34,155 nucleotides of DNA from a virus. The notes under the pieces were generated by a model. It was given only the letters and a program-made list of their open reading frames with translations. It ran no database searches and was not told the DNA's origin. The stretch spans positions 1 to 34,155 of IMG/VR virus record IMGVR_UViG_3300025137_000137, one strand, 5' to 3'. How positions within the stretch are numbered: position 1 is the first letter of the stretch; every line of letters begins with the position of its first letter. Shown here piece by piece: positions 24,463 to 31,749 of this stretch. Both the position numbers and the translations under genes were made by a program.

Positions 24463-24494
24463 AAAAAAAAGGCGACCACCCGAAGGTGACCGCC
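24463..24494 (-). terminator. Rho-independent terminator T1
   Basis: On the - strand GGCGGTCACC, loop TTCG, GGTGGTCGCC (10-bp stem with two G-U pairs), then eight T. It follows the stop of the 218-residue gene by 7 bases and should insulate the origin candidate from its transcription. It is closely related to terminator T2. Confidence 0.92.
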
Positions 24495-24501
24495 GAAAGT
24501 G

Positions 24502-25158
24502 TTACTTAGTTGAGATAAAAGTTTTCAAAGCATCTAGCATTTCCAATGCTTCGACCGGATCGAATGCCGGTGATTCCAGCTCTTGGATAGCCTTACGATA
24601 CTGAGTATCAGCATCATTAAGCTTGATAGCCGGTGACTTATCCGACTTGGGTTCAGGCTTGGCTTGGGGCTTACCGTTCTCTTTATCCTCGGCCTTTTGC
24701 TTACGTTCATATGCACGCCCTAGGCTCTTAGCAATCGCGTCCATTCTTTGCCCGATATACTTATTTGCCTTATCGCGGATTTTAAAATCCTCTTTAGTGC
24801 AATCGTCTTGTACCTTACCAAGTATCAATTGCACCGGCTCAGGCAATCCAAGCTTGAGCATTTCCTTGCCCTGCTCATAAGGCGTCAATTGCTCAGGCTC
24901 GACACGGTCACTTGATCGAAAATTACTAGCCGGTATTTCATTTTCAACTAGCAATCCGATCATATCCTTAAACGCCGCATGATCCTTTTGCTTTGCGTCT
25001 AATTGCTTATAGCCGGTATCAGTGGCCTTGTTTACCGCCGTAACTAGCCGGCGTTGTTTAAAGGCTAGCACGTCAATATCAGCGCTCTCATCAGTGATAA
25101 GGAAACAAGCGGCCACATTAGCGTGCATGGCGTCTTCACGTAATTTTAAAGTCTTCAT
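24502..25158 (-). CDS. Unknown 218-residue protein
   Basis: I do not recognise this protein. ATG 25158 is chosen because GGAG lies 6 bases upstream. The sequence is charged and mostly helical (AFKQRRLVTAVNKATDTGYK, LQLILGKVQDD-like region, KYIGQRMDAIAKSLGRAYERK), with a Lys/Pro/Glu linker near 155-175 and a helical C terminus. There is no membrane segment or clear motif. It is a one-gene transcription unit with its own promoter (A) and terminator (T1), next to the origin candidate. This fits an early host-takeover or regulatory protein, but that is inference. Confidence 0.6.
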   Translation of the reverse strand: MKTLKLREDAMHANVAACFLITDESADIDVLAFKQRRLVTAVNKATDTGYKQLDAKQKDHAAFKDMIGLLVENEIPASNFRSSDRVEPEQLTPYEQGKEMLKLGLPEPVQLILGKVQDDCTKEDFKIRDKANKYIGQRMDAIAKSLGRAYERKQKAEDKENGKPQAKPEPKSDKSPAIKLNDADTQYRKAIQELESPAFDPVEALEMLDALKTFISTK

Positions 25159-25216
25159 AATATTCTCCAATAGGAATAAGCCGTCTTATGGATCGAATGC
25201 CCTGCGACTTGGAATA

Positions 25217-25244
25217 ACTATAACCCATGATAACGTGTTATCAA
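25217..25244 (-). promoter_or_regulatory. Promoter A with operator-like inverted repeat
   Basis: On the - strand: TTGATA (25244-25239), 16-base spacer, TATAGT (25222-25217). TGATAACACGTTATCA (25228-25243) overlaps the -35 and fills most of the spacer, so a dimer bound there would compete with RNA polymerase. It drives the 218-residue gene. Confidence 0.82.
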
Positions 25245-25256
25245 GAGAGTGGCATG

Positions 25257-25274
25257 ACTTACGCCGGCGTAAGT
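25257..25274. promoter_or_regulatory. 18-bp palindrome, copy 4
   Basis: A perfect ACTTACGCCGGCGTAAGT whose edge is 12 bases upstream of the promoter A -35, a place suited to an activator or a cooperating repressor. Confidence 0.85.
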
Positions 25275-25280
25275 GGTAGC

Positions 25281-25330
25281 GCAACACCAACGCGCCGCGC
25301 CGCTGAGGAACTGGTCTCAAAATTGAGGCC
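25281..25330. repeat. Intergenic cassette repeat, copy A
   Basis: Positions 25281-25320 match 25712-25751 at 35 of 40 bases by eye. The block contains CGCGCCGCGC and ends in the inverted repeat GGTCTCAAAATTGAGGCC (25313-25330). It sits between terminator T2 and palindrome copy 4. Confidence 0.75.
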
Positions 25331-25361
25331 AAAAAAAAAGCGACCACCCGAAGGTGATCGC
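25331..25361 (-). terminator. Rho-independent terminator T2
   Basis: On the - strand GCGATCACC, loop TTCG, GGTGGTCGC, then nine T. It lies 8 bases after the stop of the 73-residue gene. Stem and loop sequence are nearly those of T1, so the two were probably duplicated. Confidence 0.92.
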
Positions 25362-25369
25362 CCTAGATA

Positions 25370-25591
25370 CTAATCCTCCTCAGTCTGACACTCTAGGATA
25401 AGAGTGAGCAGTTCTTCCGAATTTAGCAGAGTAGATATACGAACAGCTGTTGAGCCAGCCCATCGCACTCTAAACTCAGTGCTAATACCGCCACTATACT
25501 TACTATAGCGTGTATCCATAGACTCTACTTTAATCTTACCGTTTGGGTGGTCATAGATAGTGCCGACTTGGATATCGTGTGAAGTATTCAT
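25370..25591 (-). CDS. Unknown 73-residue protein
   Basis: The start at ATG 25591 is supported by AGGAG 7 bases upstream; a longer reading to 25660 would run through the promoter and can be dismissed. The product is probably a small beta barrel: VGTIYDHPNGKIKVESM, TEFRVRWAGSTAVRIS, followed by a helix (NSEELLTLILECQ). The first part is reminiscent of KOW/SH3-like folds, by eye only. It forms a single-gene unit between promoter B and terminator T2. Function unknown. Confidence 0.6.
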   Translation of the reverse strand: MNTSHDIQVGTIYDHPNGKIKVESMDTRYSKYSGGISTEFRVRWAGSTAVRISTLLNSEELLTLILECQTEED

Positions 25592-25648
25592 AATGTTTCT
25601 CCTATAGGCAAGCCGTCTTAAAGAGCTAATGTCCTGCGACTTGAGATA

Positions 25649-25676
25649 ACTATACCCCATGATAACAAGTTATCAA
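25649..25676 (-). promoter_or_regulatory. Promoter B with operator-like inverted repeat
   Basis: On the - strand TTGATA (25676-25671), 16-base spacer, TATAGT (25654-25649), with TGATAACTTGTTATCA at 25660-25675. The hexamers and spacing are identical to promoters A and C. The leader shares further blocks with promoter A (AAGTCGCAGG and TAAGACGGCTT). It drives the 73-residue gene. Confidence 0.82.
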
Positions 25677-25711
25677 GAGAGTGAGGTGATATGCCTACGC
25701 ATTCATGCAGT

Positions 25712-25774
25712 GCAACACCGACACGCCGCGCCACTGAAGAACTGGTATCAAAGTGGGCGCTGTGGTAGCCGCCC
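25712..25774. repeat. Intergenic cassette repeat, copy B (degenerate)
   Basis: 25712-25751 matches copy A at 35 of 40 bases. The GTCTCAA inverted repeat is decayed. Where copy A has terminator T2, this copy has a hairpin with a bulge (25755-25774, GGGCG/CGCCC) and no proper U tract, so termination after the 72-residue gene is probably weak. It has no 18-bp palindrome. Confidence 0.65.
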
Positions 25775-25779
25775 GCAGG

Positions 25780-25998
25780 TTAATGTCCGTAATTACATCC
25801 GATAACCCATTTGTTACCAGATAGATCAATGTAATTGGATTCAAACTCACCGCAACAGCCTCGCTTTCTACGGTGAAAGAATTGACTTTTTAAGAATCCA
25901 TCATTTAGCCGATATGCTCTGTAGTTGTCAGCACATTCTAAATCGTAACGGCCTACCTCATACTCGATGGCCTCTATTATCTCTGTAGGGATTTGCAT
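25780..25998 (-). CDS. Unknown 72-residue Cys-containing protein
   Basis: I do not recognise this small protein. It opens with a helix (PTEIIEAIEYEVGRY), then has basic and aromatic residues (KSQFFHRRKRGCCGEF) and a beta-like end (SNYIDLSGNKWVIGCNYG). Four Cys (one early, a CC pair, one late) might bind metal, but the spacing is not a known motif. GAGG lies 7 bases before the ATG. No promoter is seen directly upstream, so it is probably read from promoter C past the hairpin at 26032-26047. Confidence 0.55.
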   Translation of the reverse strand: MQIPTEIIEAIEYEVGRYDLECADNYRAYRLNDGFLKSQFFHRRKRGCCGEFESNYIDLSGNKWVIGCNYGH

Positions 25999-26019
25999 TG
26001 TATAACCTCGCTGGTAGTT

Positions 26020-26059
26020 TTGGTTAAGGTTGCCCCCTTTCGGGGGCGGTTGGTTAAGG
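26020..26059 (-). terminator. GC hairpin flanked by direct repeats, weak terminator
   Basis: GCCCCC-GAAA-GGGGGC on the - strand (26032-26047) is a 6-bp stem with a GNRA-type tetraloop, following the stop of the 61-residue gene. No U tract follows, so it may only attenuate or protect mRNA ends. It is flanked by direct repeats TTGGTTAAGG at 26020-26029 and 26050-26059, the second running into the gene's stop codon. Confidence 0.55.
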
Positions 26060-26239
26060 GAATACCATCATACGAGGTATCAGTTCTTTATTGTAAAACC
26101 CCCTGCGATTAGACTCGATTGTTACTTCGATGTTGTGATACCAAACATCTGGATCAAGTGGATGCTCCCACTCAAGCGATAGTTGTCCAGTCATTGCATC
26201 GTTCATACGTTGTATATCTAGTTCTTTAAAGTAAGCCAT
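26054..26239 (-). CDS. Unknown 61-residue protein
   Basis: The start at ATG 26239 is set by GGAGG 7 bases upstream; the in-frame reading to 26281 runs through promoter C. The product has a short N-terminal helix (FKELDIQRMNDAMTGQ) and then Trp/Tyr-rich beta-like sequence (LEWEHPLDP, WYHNIEVTIESNRRG). It has no known motif. It is the first gene behind promoter C at the outer end of the leftward region, a usual place for very early host-takeover genes. Confidence 0.55.
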   Translation of the reverse strand: MAYFKELDIQRMNDAMTGQLSLEWEHPLDPDVWYHNIEVTIESNRRGFYNKELIPRMMVFP

Positions 26240-26269
26240 GTTGTTTCCTCCTTTGTTTGACTTGATATA

Positions 26270-26297
26270 ACTATACCCCATGATAACACGTTATCAA
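26270..26297 (-). promoter_or_regulatory. Promoter C with operator-like inverted repeat
   Basis: On the - strand TTGATA (26297-26292), 16-base spacer, TATAGT (26275-26270), with TGATAACGTGTTATCA at 26281-26296. It is the third copy of the same promoter/operator module and faces away from the head genes. It drives the 61- and probably the 72-residue genes. Confidence 0.82.
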
Positions 26298-26406
26298 GAG
26301 AGTGAGATGACTACCCCTCCCCTATGCCCCGCTATACTATTGCTACACCACACTACATATATATCCCAATTTTCACGAATAAATCCGATTTTTTTGAAAT
26401 CTGTAA

Positions 26407-26435
26407 TTGACAAAGTACCCCCCTATGTGATTTAA
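26407..26435 (+). promoter_or_regulatory. Candidate rightward promoter for the packaging/head genes
   Basis: TTGACA (26407-26412) is a perfect -35; 17 bases later ATTTAA (26430-26435) is a weak -10. A weak -10 is usual for late promoters that need a phage activator. No other good promoter is visible between promoter C and the terminase genes. Confidence 0.5.
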
Positions 26436-26442
26436 ACCCTAG

Positions 26443-26459
26443 ACAAAAAAATTTTTTGT
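26443..26459 (+). other. A/T palindrome at the head of the rightward transcript
   Basis: ACAAAAAA-A-TTTTTTGT, with 8-base perfect arms, starts where transcription from the candidate promoter would begin. It may be a bendable protein site or a weak leader structure. It covers a possible GTG start at 26458. Confidence 0.45.
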
Positions 26460-26499
26460 GCTATATTTCGAAAAACTGGTTGATAACCTGCGAAAAAAC

Positions 26500-27111
26500 A
26501 TGGCCTTAGTACTAGAAACGGAACCTAGTGTTCCACTTTCAGACGAAAATCCGTTTATGGACTTAACACTCCAAGCGGGTGCGGCGGCTAACACCTCTCT
26601 ATTCTTGGCAGACTACGGGTTAAACATAAAACCTAACAAAGAAGATGAGGATGTAGCGGCTAAGTTAGCCGTGGCTTACGCTGACGACCCTGAAAAGACA
26701 TCCAAGAAAGCCACCCCCAAACGAATGGCGGCACTTACACCAGCATCACTCGTGCTAACAAACACCATACTTACTGAATTCGGCCAGTCTGTAGTGCAAA
26801 GCGCTACTCAGGTACGTCATTTAGTAACCAACAAACTACTATTAGAAACAGAAAACCCTGACGCACGCCACAGACTGCGGGCTTTAGAGCTATTAGGTAA
26901 GATTTCTGATGTAGGATTATTTGCGGAGAAGTCCGAAGTGACCATAACACACCAAACATCTGATGATTTACGTTCAAAACTGCGTGGTAAGTTAGAAAAG
27001 TTAGTGCGTCCTATAGAAGATATAGTAGATGCGGTGGTTGTGGAGAACGACGCGCTTGATATTGAGTATGAGTTTGGGCCAGAAGACGATGCTAGCTACG
27101 ACGACGACTGA
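26500..27111 (+). CDS. Terminase small subunit (probable)
   Basis: This 203-residue protein sits directly before the large terminase, where the DNA-recognition subunit belongs. It has helical N-terminal and central parts (KATPKRMAALTPASLVLTNT, ATQVRHLVTNKLLLETENPD, RHRLRALELLGKIS) and a very acidic C terminus (EFGPEDDASYDDD). The central RxLRALELLGKIS region resembles phage small terminases. Neither ATG 26500 nor GTG 26458 has a Shine-Dalgarno sequence; I prefer ATG because GTG lies in the A/T palindrome, too close to the likely transcript start. The gene overlaps the large-subunit gene. Confidence 0.7.
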   Translation: MALVLETEPSVPLSDENPFMDLTLQAGAAANTSLFLADYGLNIKPNKEDEDVAAKLAVAYADDPEKTSKKATPKRMAALTPASLVLTNTILTEFGQSVVQSATQVRHLVTNKLLLETENPDARHRLRALELLGKISDVGLFAEKSEVTITHQTSDDLRSKLRGKLEKLVRPIEDIVDAVVVENDALDIEYEFGPEDDASYDDD

Positions 27112-28648
27112 CTTTACTGAAGAAGAAGTCCAGATCATGCTGGACAATCTCGATAGCTACTCAGATGATGAAGTGGCCGAGATAAGTCGCATTGTAGATG
27201 AGCTAGATTCACGTAAAGGTAACGAAGCGGCGTACGCTGATCTTATAGATTTTGCCCAAGCAATGATGCCTGAGTTCTTAGTAGGCAAACACCACCGTAT
27301 ATTGGCCAATGAACTCATGGCAATCGAGGCTGGAGAGCGCGATAGGGTCTGTGTAAACATACCCCCACGTCATGGTAAGTCTCAATTGGTGTCAATTTTC
27401 TATCCAGCATGGTTTTTAGGGCGAAATCCCGGAAAAAAAGTCATGATGGTATCCCACACCACCGATTTGGCGGTGGATTTCGGTCGAAAAGTGCGAAATC
27501 TCATCAGTATGGACGCGTATAAGGCTATCTTCCCTACAGTTAGCCTCGCGATAGACTCCAAATCAGCCGGACGGTGGAATACGAACGTCGGAGGTGAATA
27601 TTACGCCTGTGGTGTGGGATCAGCGCTAGCGGGACGTGGTGCTGACTTGTTATTAATCGACGATCCACACTCAGAGCAGGACGTTATTAACGGAAACTTT
27701 ACTGTTTTTGAGAAAGCGTACGAATGGTACACGTTTGGAGCGCGTACAAGGCTCATGCCGGGTGGTCGAGTGGCTATTATTCAGACAAGATGGCACATGG
27801 ACGACCTAACAGGACGTGTTATACGCGATATGACGCAAAATGCACGCTCAGATCAGTTTGAAGTCATAGAATTTCCAGCCATACTGGACACAGTAGACAA
27901 AGAAACGAATAAAGAAGTGCAAAAACCACTTTGGCCTGAGTTTTTTGACTTAGAGGCGTTGTTACGTACCAAAGCGTCAATGCCGGTGTTTCAGTGGAAC
28001 GCACAGTACCAACAACAACCCACCGCAGAAGAAGCATCTATCATAAAACGTGAGTGGTGGAGTATGTGGGGTGATGAACGCCCGCCCTCGTGTGAATACA
28101 TTATCATGTCGTTAGACTCTGCGGCAGAAACTCATAACAGAGCTGACTATACGGCACTAACTACATGGGGCGTGTTCTTAAATGAGGAAAATGACGCGTA
28201 CAACATTATATTACTAAACAGTATAAAACGTAGGATGGAGTTTCCAGAGTTAAAAACCATGTGTATGGAAGAGTACGACTCGTGGGATCCAGATGCGTTT
28301 ATTGTAGAGAAAAAGAGTTCTGGGGTGGCTATATACCAAGAGATGCGTAGAATGGGGCTACCTGTATCGGAGTATACACCACATCGTGGGTCGGGCGATA
28401 AACTAGCCCGTTTGAACTCAATAGCCGATATTGTGTCGTCTGGGTTGTGTTGGATGCCTCCAACGCGTTGGGCGGAAGAAGTTATAGAAGAAATCGCAGG
28501 GTTTCCATTTATGAGTCACGATGATTTAGTTGACTCGACGGTAATGGCGCTAATGCGGTTTAGGCAAGGTGGGTTTATACAGTTACCCACAGATGAACAA
28601 GACGAAGTTTCATATTTTAAGTCGCGTAGGGGCGACAGATTCTACTAG
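27089..28648 (+). CDS. terL: Terminase large subunit
   Basis: The 519-residue packaging motor has a Walker A variant PPRHGKS (92-98), Walker B LLLIDD (187-192), and a C-terminal RNase H-like nuclease domain with SLDSAAETHNRADYTAL (Asp343, Asp353) and the late acidic pair in MSHDDLVDSTVMALM (~478-479). The ATPase cuts and pumps genome concatemers into proheads. I start at ATG 27089, which overlaps the small-subunit gene by 23 bases; the reading frame extends to 27029, but that would greatly lengthen the overlap. The ribosome-binding site is poor, so coupling with the small subunit is likely. Confidence 0.92.
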   Translation: MLATTTTDFTEEEVQIMLDNLDSYSDDEVAEISRIVDELDSRKGNEAAYADLIDFAQAMMPEFLVGKHHRILANELMAIEAGERDRVCVNIPPRHGKSQLVSIFYPAWFLGRNPGKKVMMVSHTTDLAVDFGRKVRNLISMDAYKAIFPTVSLAIDSKSAGRWNTNVGGEYYACGVGSALAGRGADLLLIDDPHSEQDVINGNFTVFEKAYEWYTFGARTRLMPGGRVAIIQTRWHMDDLTGRVIRDMTQNARSDQFEVIEFPAILDTVDKETNKEVQKPLWPEFFDLEALLRTKASMPVFQWNAQYQQQPTAEEASIIKREWWSMWGDERPPSCEYIIMSLDSAAETHNRADYTALTTWGVFLNEENDAYNIILLNSIKRRMEFPELKTMCMEEYDSWDPDAFIVEKKSSGVAIYQEMRRMGLPVSEYTPHRGSGDKLARLNSIADIVSSGLCWMPPTRWAEEVIEEIAGFPFMSHDDLVDSTVMALMRFRQGGFIQLPTDEQDEVSYFKSRRGDRFY

Positions 28649-28657
28649 GAGTAGACC

Positions 28658-31150
28658 ATGGCCGTAGATAAAAGCATATTCCAAGCACCACAAGGTATGT
28701 CAGACGAAGATTTACCTGACGCTGAGATGTTAGAGATTGAGATTGTCGATCCAGAGGAAGTCACGTTAAGTGATGGTAGTGTAGAGATTACATTAGTGCC
28801 CGGTTCTGATGAGGACGATTCTAAATTTGAAGACAACTTAGCCGAGAAGTTAGACGAAGATGAGCTAGCTGGTATTTCATCCGGTATTATGGAGCTTGTT
28901 GAAGGCGACGTAGCTAGTCGCAAAGAGTGGGCCGACACGTACGTAGATGGTCTTGATGTTCTTGGCTTTAAGTATGAAGAACGTACCGAACCGTGGGAAG
29001 GCGCGTGTGGTGTGTATTCAACTGTGTTAGCCGAAGCCGCTATACGGTTTCAAGCAGAAGCTATGTCTGAGACATTTCCGCCACAAGGCCCAGTAAAAAC
29101 TAAAATACTCGGTATGGAAACTGACGAGAAGCTAGAGTCGGCTGATCGTGTTAGAGACGACATGAACTTCGAGTTGACTGAGAACATGGTTGAGTACAGA
29201 CCTGAGCACGAGCGCATGTTGTATTCGTTAGGGTTGTCAGGGTCTGCGTTTAAAAAAGTGTACTACGAACCAAACATGGACAGAGTGTGCGCTCACTACA
29301 TACCAGCAGAAGAAGTTATCGTGCCATACGGTGCGTCAACTATCGAGACTGCCGAGCGTGTTACACACGTCATGCGTAAGACTAAGAACGAGATGAAGAA
29401 GCTACAAGCTATGGGCTTCTATCTCGATACTAAGTTAGGTGAGCCGAAATCGTTTCACACTGACATAGAAGAGCGTAAAGCAGAAGAAGGTGGTTACTCA
29501 GTTAATGATGACGACCGCTATACTATCTATGAAATACACGCCGACTTGTTTATAGAAGAACTAGACAAGGACAAAGATGAGATAGCTAAACCATACGTAG
29601 TAACTATCGAGCGTGGTACAGGTGAGATACTAGCTATACGTCGTAACTGGGACGAAGATGACGATCTATATATGAAACGTCAGCACTTCGTACACTACAA
29701 CTATGTGCCCGGTTTTGGGTTTTATGGTTTAGGTCTTATACACATTATCGGTGGGTACGCCCGCGCAGGTACGTCACTTATACGACAACTTGTTGACGCG
29801 GGTACACTATCTAACCTGCCGGGTGGTCTGAAGGCTCGTGGTCTACGGATCAAGGGCGATGACACACCGATAGAACCGGGTGAGTGGAAAGATGTTGACG
29901 TACCATCAGGTGCGATCAAAGACAACATTATGCCTCTGCCCTACAAAGAGCCTAGCCAAACATTGCTAGCGTTACTAGAACGTATTACTACGGAGGGTCG
30001 TAGGTTAGGCGCTATTAGTGACATGGATATATCTGACATGTCAGCTAACGCACCAGTTGGTACAACACTCGCCATACTTGAGCGTACGCTAAAACCAATG
30101 GCGGCAGTACAAGCTCGTGTCCACTACTCTATGAAGCAAGAGTTTAAATTACTCAAAGCGTTGATGGCAGAAAACGCACCTGCTGAGTACGCGTATGAAC
30201 CAGTACGTGGTGGAGTCATGGCTAAACAGTCTGACTACGAAAGCATTGATGTCATACCTGTAAGTGATCCTAACAATACAACCATGGCGCAACGTGTTGT
30301 GCAGTATCAGACTGTTCTACAGATGGCGGCACAAGCACCACAGATATATGACTTACCGCAACTGCACCGTCAAATGATTGACGTGCTTGGCGTAAAGAAC
30401 GCTGAGAAGTTAGTACCAACGTCTGAAGAATCTACTCCGCTTGATCCTGTTAGTGAAAACATGTCTTTCTTAAATGGTAAACCTGTAAAAGCGTTTATTT
30501 ATCAAGATCACAAAGCACACATAGCGGCGCACCAAGCGTTTATGGAAGATCCGTTTATAGCGGCGGCTATTGGGCAAAACCCACAGGGTAAACAGATTAT
30601 GGCGGCTATCCAAGCGCACATTTCTGAACACACCGCGTTCTTATATAGAGAGCAGATAGAAGAAAGACTTGGTGTACCTCTACCAGCCCCAGAAGCTGAA
30701 CTACCAGAAGATATTGAGGTTCAGTTAGCTCGTATGGTTGCTACAGCAGGACAGCAAGTCAAAGACGGGCATAAGAAAGAACAAGCGCAGAAACAAGCGC
30801 AACAGCAACAACAAGACCCTGTATTCCAGCTACAACAACAGGAAGTACAGGCCAAGGTACAAGAAGTACAACGTAAGGCTCAGAAAGATCAGTTAGATGC
30901 GCAAGCTAAACAAGCTGAAGCACAACGTAAGATGATGAAAGATAAAACTGACGCACAACTTGCACAACAAAAACTACAGTTGGAATCTCAACTAGCACAA
31001 ATGAAAATGCAAATAGAACAAGCTGAGTTAGAGTTAGACGAACGTAAGTCGGGTGCAAGTATGGCCGCAGATCGTCGTAGAGACAGTACTAAACTAGACC
31101 TTGATTTACTAAATATGCAAAACACCAATAGACCAAAAGGTGACAAATAA
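28658..31150 (+). CDS. Portal protein
   Basis: This 830-residue portal is much longer than the ~530 residues of T7-type portals. The core has typical portal patterns (SLGLSGSAFKKVYYEP, HYIPAEEVIVPYGAS, HFVHYNYVPGFGFYGLGLIH). The C-terminal ~130 residues are a Gln/Lys/Ala-rich coiled coil (QAQQQQQDPVFQLQQQEVQA onward), likely forming the barrel or crown that reaches into the capsid, as in P22-like portals. AGGAG lies 6 bases before the ATG. The dodecameric ring would hold the terminase during packaging and the tail later. The stop overlaps the next ATG. Confidence 0.88.
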   Translation: MAVDKSIFQAPQGMSDEDLPDAEMLEIEIVDPEEVTLSDGSVEITLVPGSDEDDSKFEDNLAEKLDEDELAGISSGIMELVEGDVASRKEWADTYVDGLDVLGFKYEERTEPWEGACGVYSTVLAEAAIRFQAEAMSETFPPQGPVKTKILGMETDEKLESADRVRDDMNFELTENMVEYRPEHERMLYSLGLSGSAFKKVYYEPNMDRVCAHYIPAEEVIVPYGASTIETAERVTHVMRKTKNEMKKLQAMGFYLDTKLGEPKSFHTDIEERKAEEGGYSVNDDDRYTIYEIHADLFIEELDKDKDEIAKPYVVTIERGTGEILAIRRNWDEDDDLYMKRQHFVHYNYVPGFGFYGLGLIHIIGGYARAGTSLIRQLVDAGTLSNLPGGLKARGLRIKGDDTPIEPGEWKDVDVPSGAIKDNIMPLPYKEPSQTLLALLERITTEGRRLGAISDMDISDMSANAPVGTTLAILERTLKPMAAVQARVHYSMKQEFKLLKALMAENAPAEYAYEPVRGGVMAKQSDYESIDVIPVSDPNNTTMAQRVVQYQTVLQMAAQAPQIYDLPQLHRQMIDVLGVKNAEKLVPTSEESTPLDPVSENMSFLNGKPVKAFIYQDHKAHIAAHQAFMEDPFIAAAIGQNPQGKQIMAAIQAHISEHTAFLYREQIEERLGVPLPAPEAELPEDIEVQLARMVATAGQQVKDGHKKEQAQKQAQQQQQDPVFQLQQQEVQAKVQEVQRKAQKDQLDAQAKQAEAQRKMMKDKTDAQLAQQKLQLESQLAQMKMQIEQAELELDERKSGASMAADRRRDSTKLDLDLLNMQNTNRPKGDK

Positions 31151-31347
31151 TGGCTAAAACCGTCTTTGACGTGCTTAAAGATAAAATCGTAGAGGATAAA
31201 ACCGCTACGCAAGGATTTCTTAGTGGCGGTGGGGCTAACAGCTACGCCGAATACCGAGAACTAACAGGTAAAATCCGAGGATACGACGCCTGTCTAAACC
31301 ATGTCGATGACCTCGCTAGAAACTATATGGAAGAAGACGATGACTGA
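31150..31347 (+). CDS. Small head-region protein of unknown function
   Basis: This 65-residue protein has one helical segment at each end and a Gly-rich turn (SGGGANSYAEYREL). The order of a short helix, GGG-Asn-Ser-Tyr-x-Glu-Tyr, and a helix with an acidic end (NYMEEDDD) is often seen between portal and scaffold genes in aquatic phages, without known role. Translation is coupled to the portal by TAATG and to the GroES-like gene by an 8-base overlap. Confidence 0.65.
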   Translation: MAKTVFDVLKDKIVEDKTATQGFLSGGGANSYAEYRELTGKIRGYDACLNHVDDLARNYMEEDDD

Positions 31348-31741
31348 ACCAATCCTCGCTGTGCCTGAGCACATACGAAAGGAGCAAGAAGAAGCTACTT
31401 TTGAAGCGCAATTACCAAAACCTGTAGGCTATCGTGTGTTAGTAGCCCTGCCTGAAGTAGAAGAAGAGTACGAAGGTGGGATTATTAAGGCTGAAAGTGT
31501 ACGTAAACGTGAATACATTATGTCCATTATGGGGCTTGTCATAGATATGGGTGACTTAGCCTATAAAGATGATAGCCGTTTTGGTAAAAACTCCGAGCCT
31601 TGGTGTAAGGTCGGCGATTACGTAATGTTTCGAATGAACACGGGCACTCGTTTTACCGTTAGTGGTAAAGAGTACCGTTTAATGAATGATGATTCCATTG
31701 AGGCCGTTATTGACGACCCTCGTGGCATCTATCACGTGTGA
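31340..31741 (+). CDS. GroES-like co-chaperonin
   Basis: In this 133-residue protein, after ~25 extra N-terminal residues, the Cpn10 fold is visible: KPVGYRVLVALPE, an acidic-to-Gly stretch for the mobile loop (EEEYEGGIIKAE), GLVIDMGDLAYKDDSRFG, VGDYVMFRMNTGTRFTVSG and a final DSIEAVI strand. It probably caps host GroEL during folding of the capsid protein, as gp31 does in T4. No GroEL gene is in the window. I start at ATG 31340, which overlaps the upstream stop; the reading to 31301 would lie inside the previous gene. Confidence 0.82.
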   Translation: MTEPILAVPEHIRKEQEEATFEAQLPKPVGYRVLVALPEVEEEYEGGIIKAESVRKREYIMSIMGLVIDMGDLAYKDDSRFGKNSEPWCKVGDYVMFRMNTGTRFTVSGKEYRLMNDDSIEAVIDDPRGIYHV

Positions 31742-31749
31742 GGTGAGTC

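Noticed and set aside
25592-25660. N-terminal extensions of the 73- and 61-residue proteins, which both begin MGYSY
   Set aside because: The resemblance comes from the repeated promoter DNA being read as codons; good ribosome-binding sites mark the downstream ATGs.
9095-26239. tRNA genes in the leftward region
   Set aside because: I looked for cloverleaf-like inverted repeats with a T-loop consensus in the intergenic stretches and found none; a tRNA search program would settle it.
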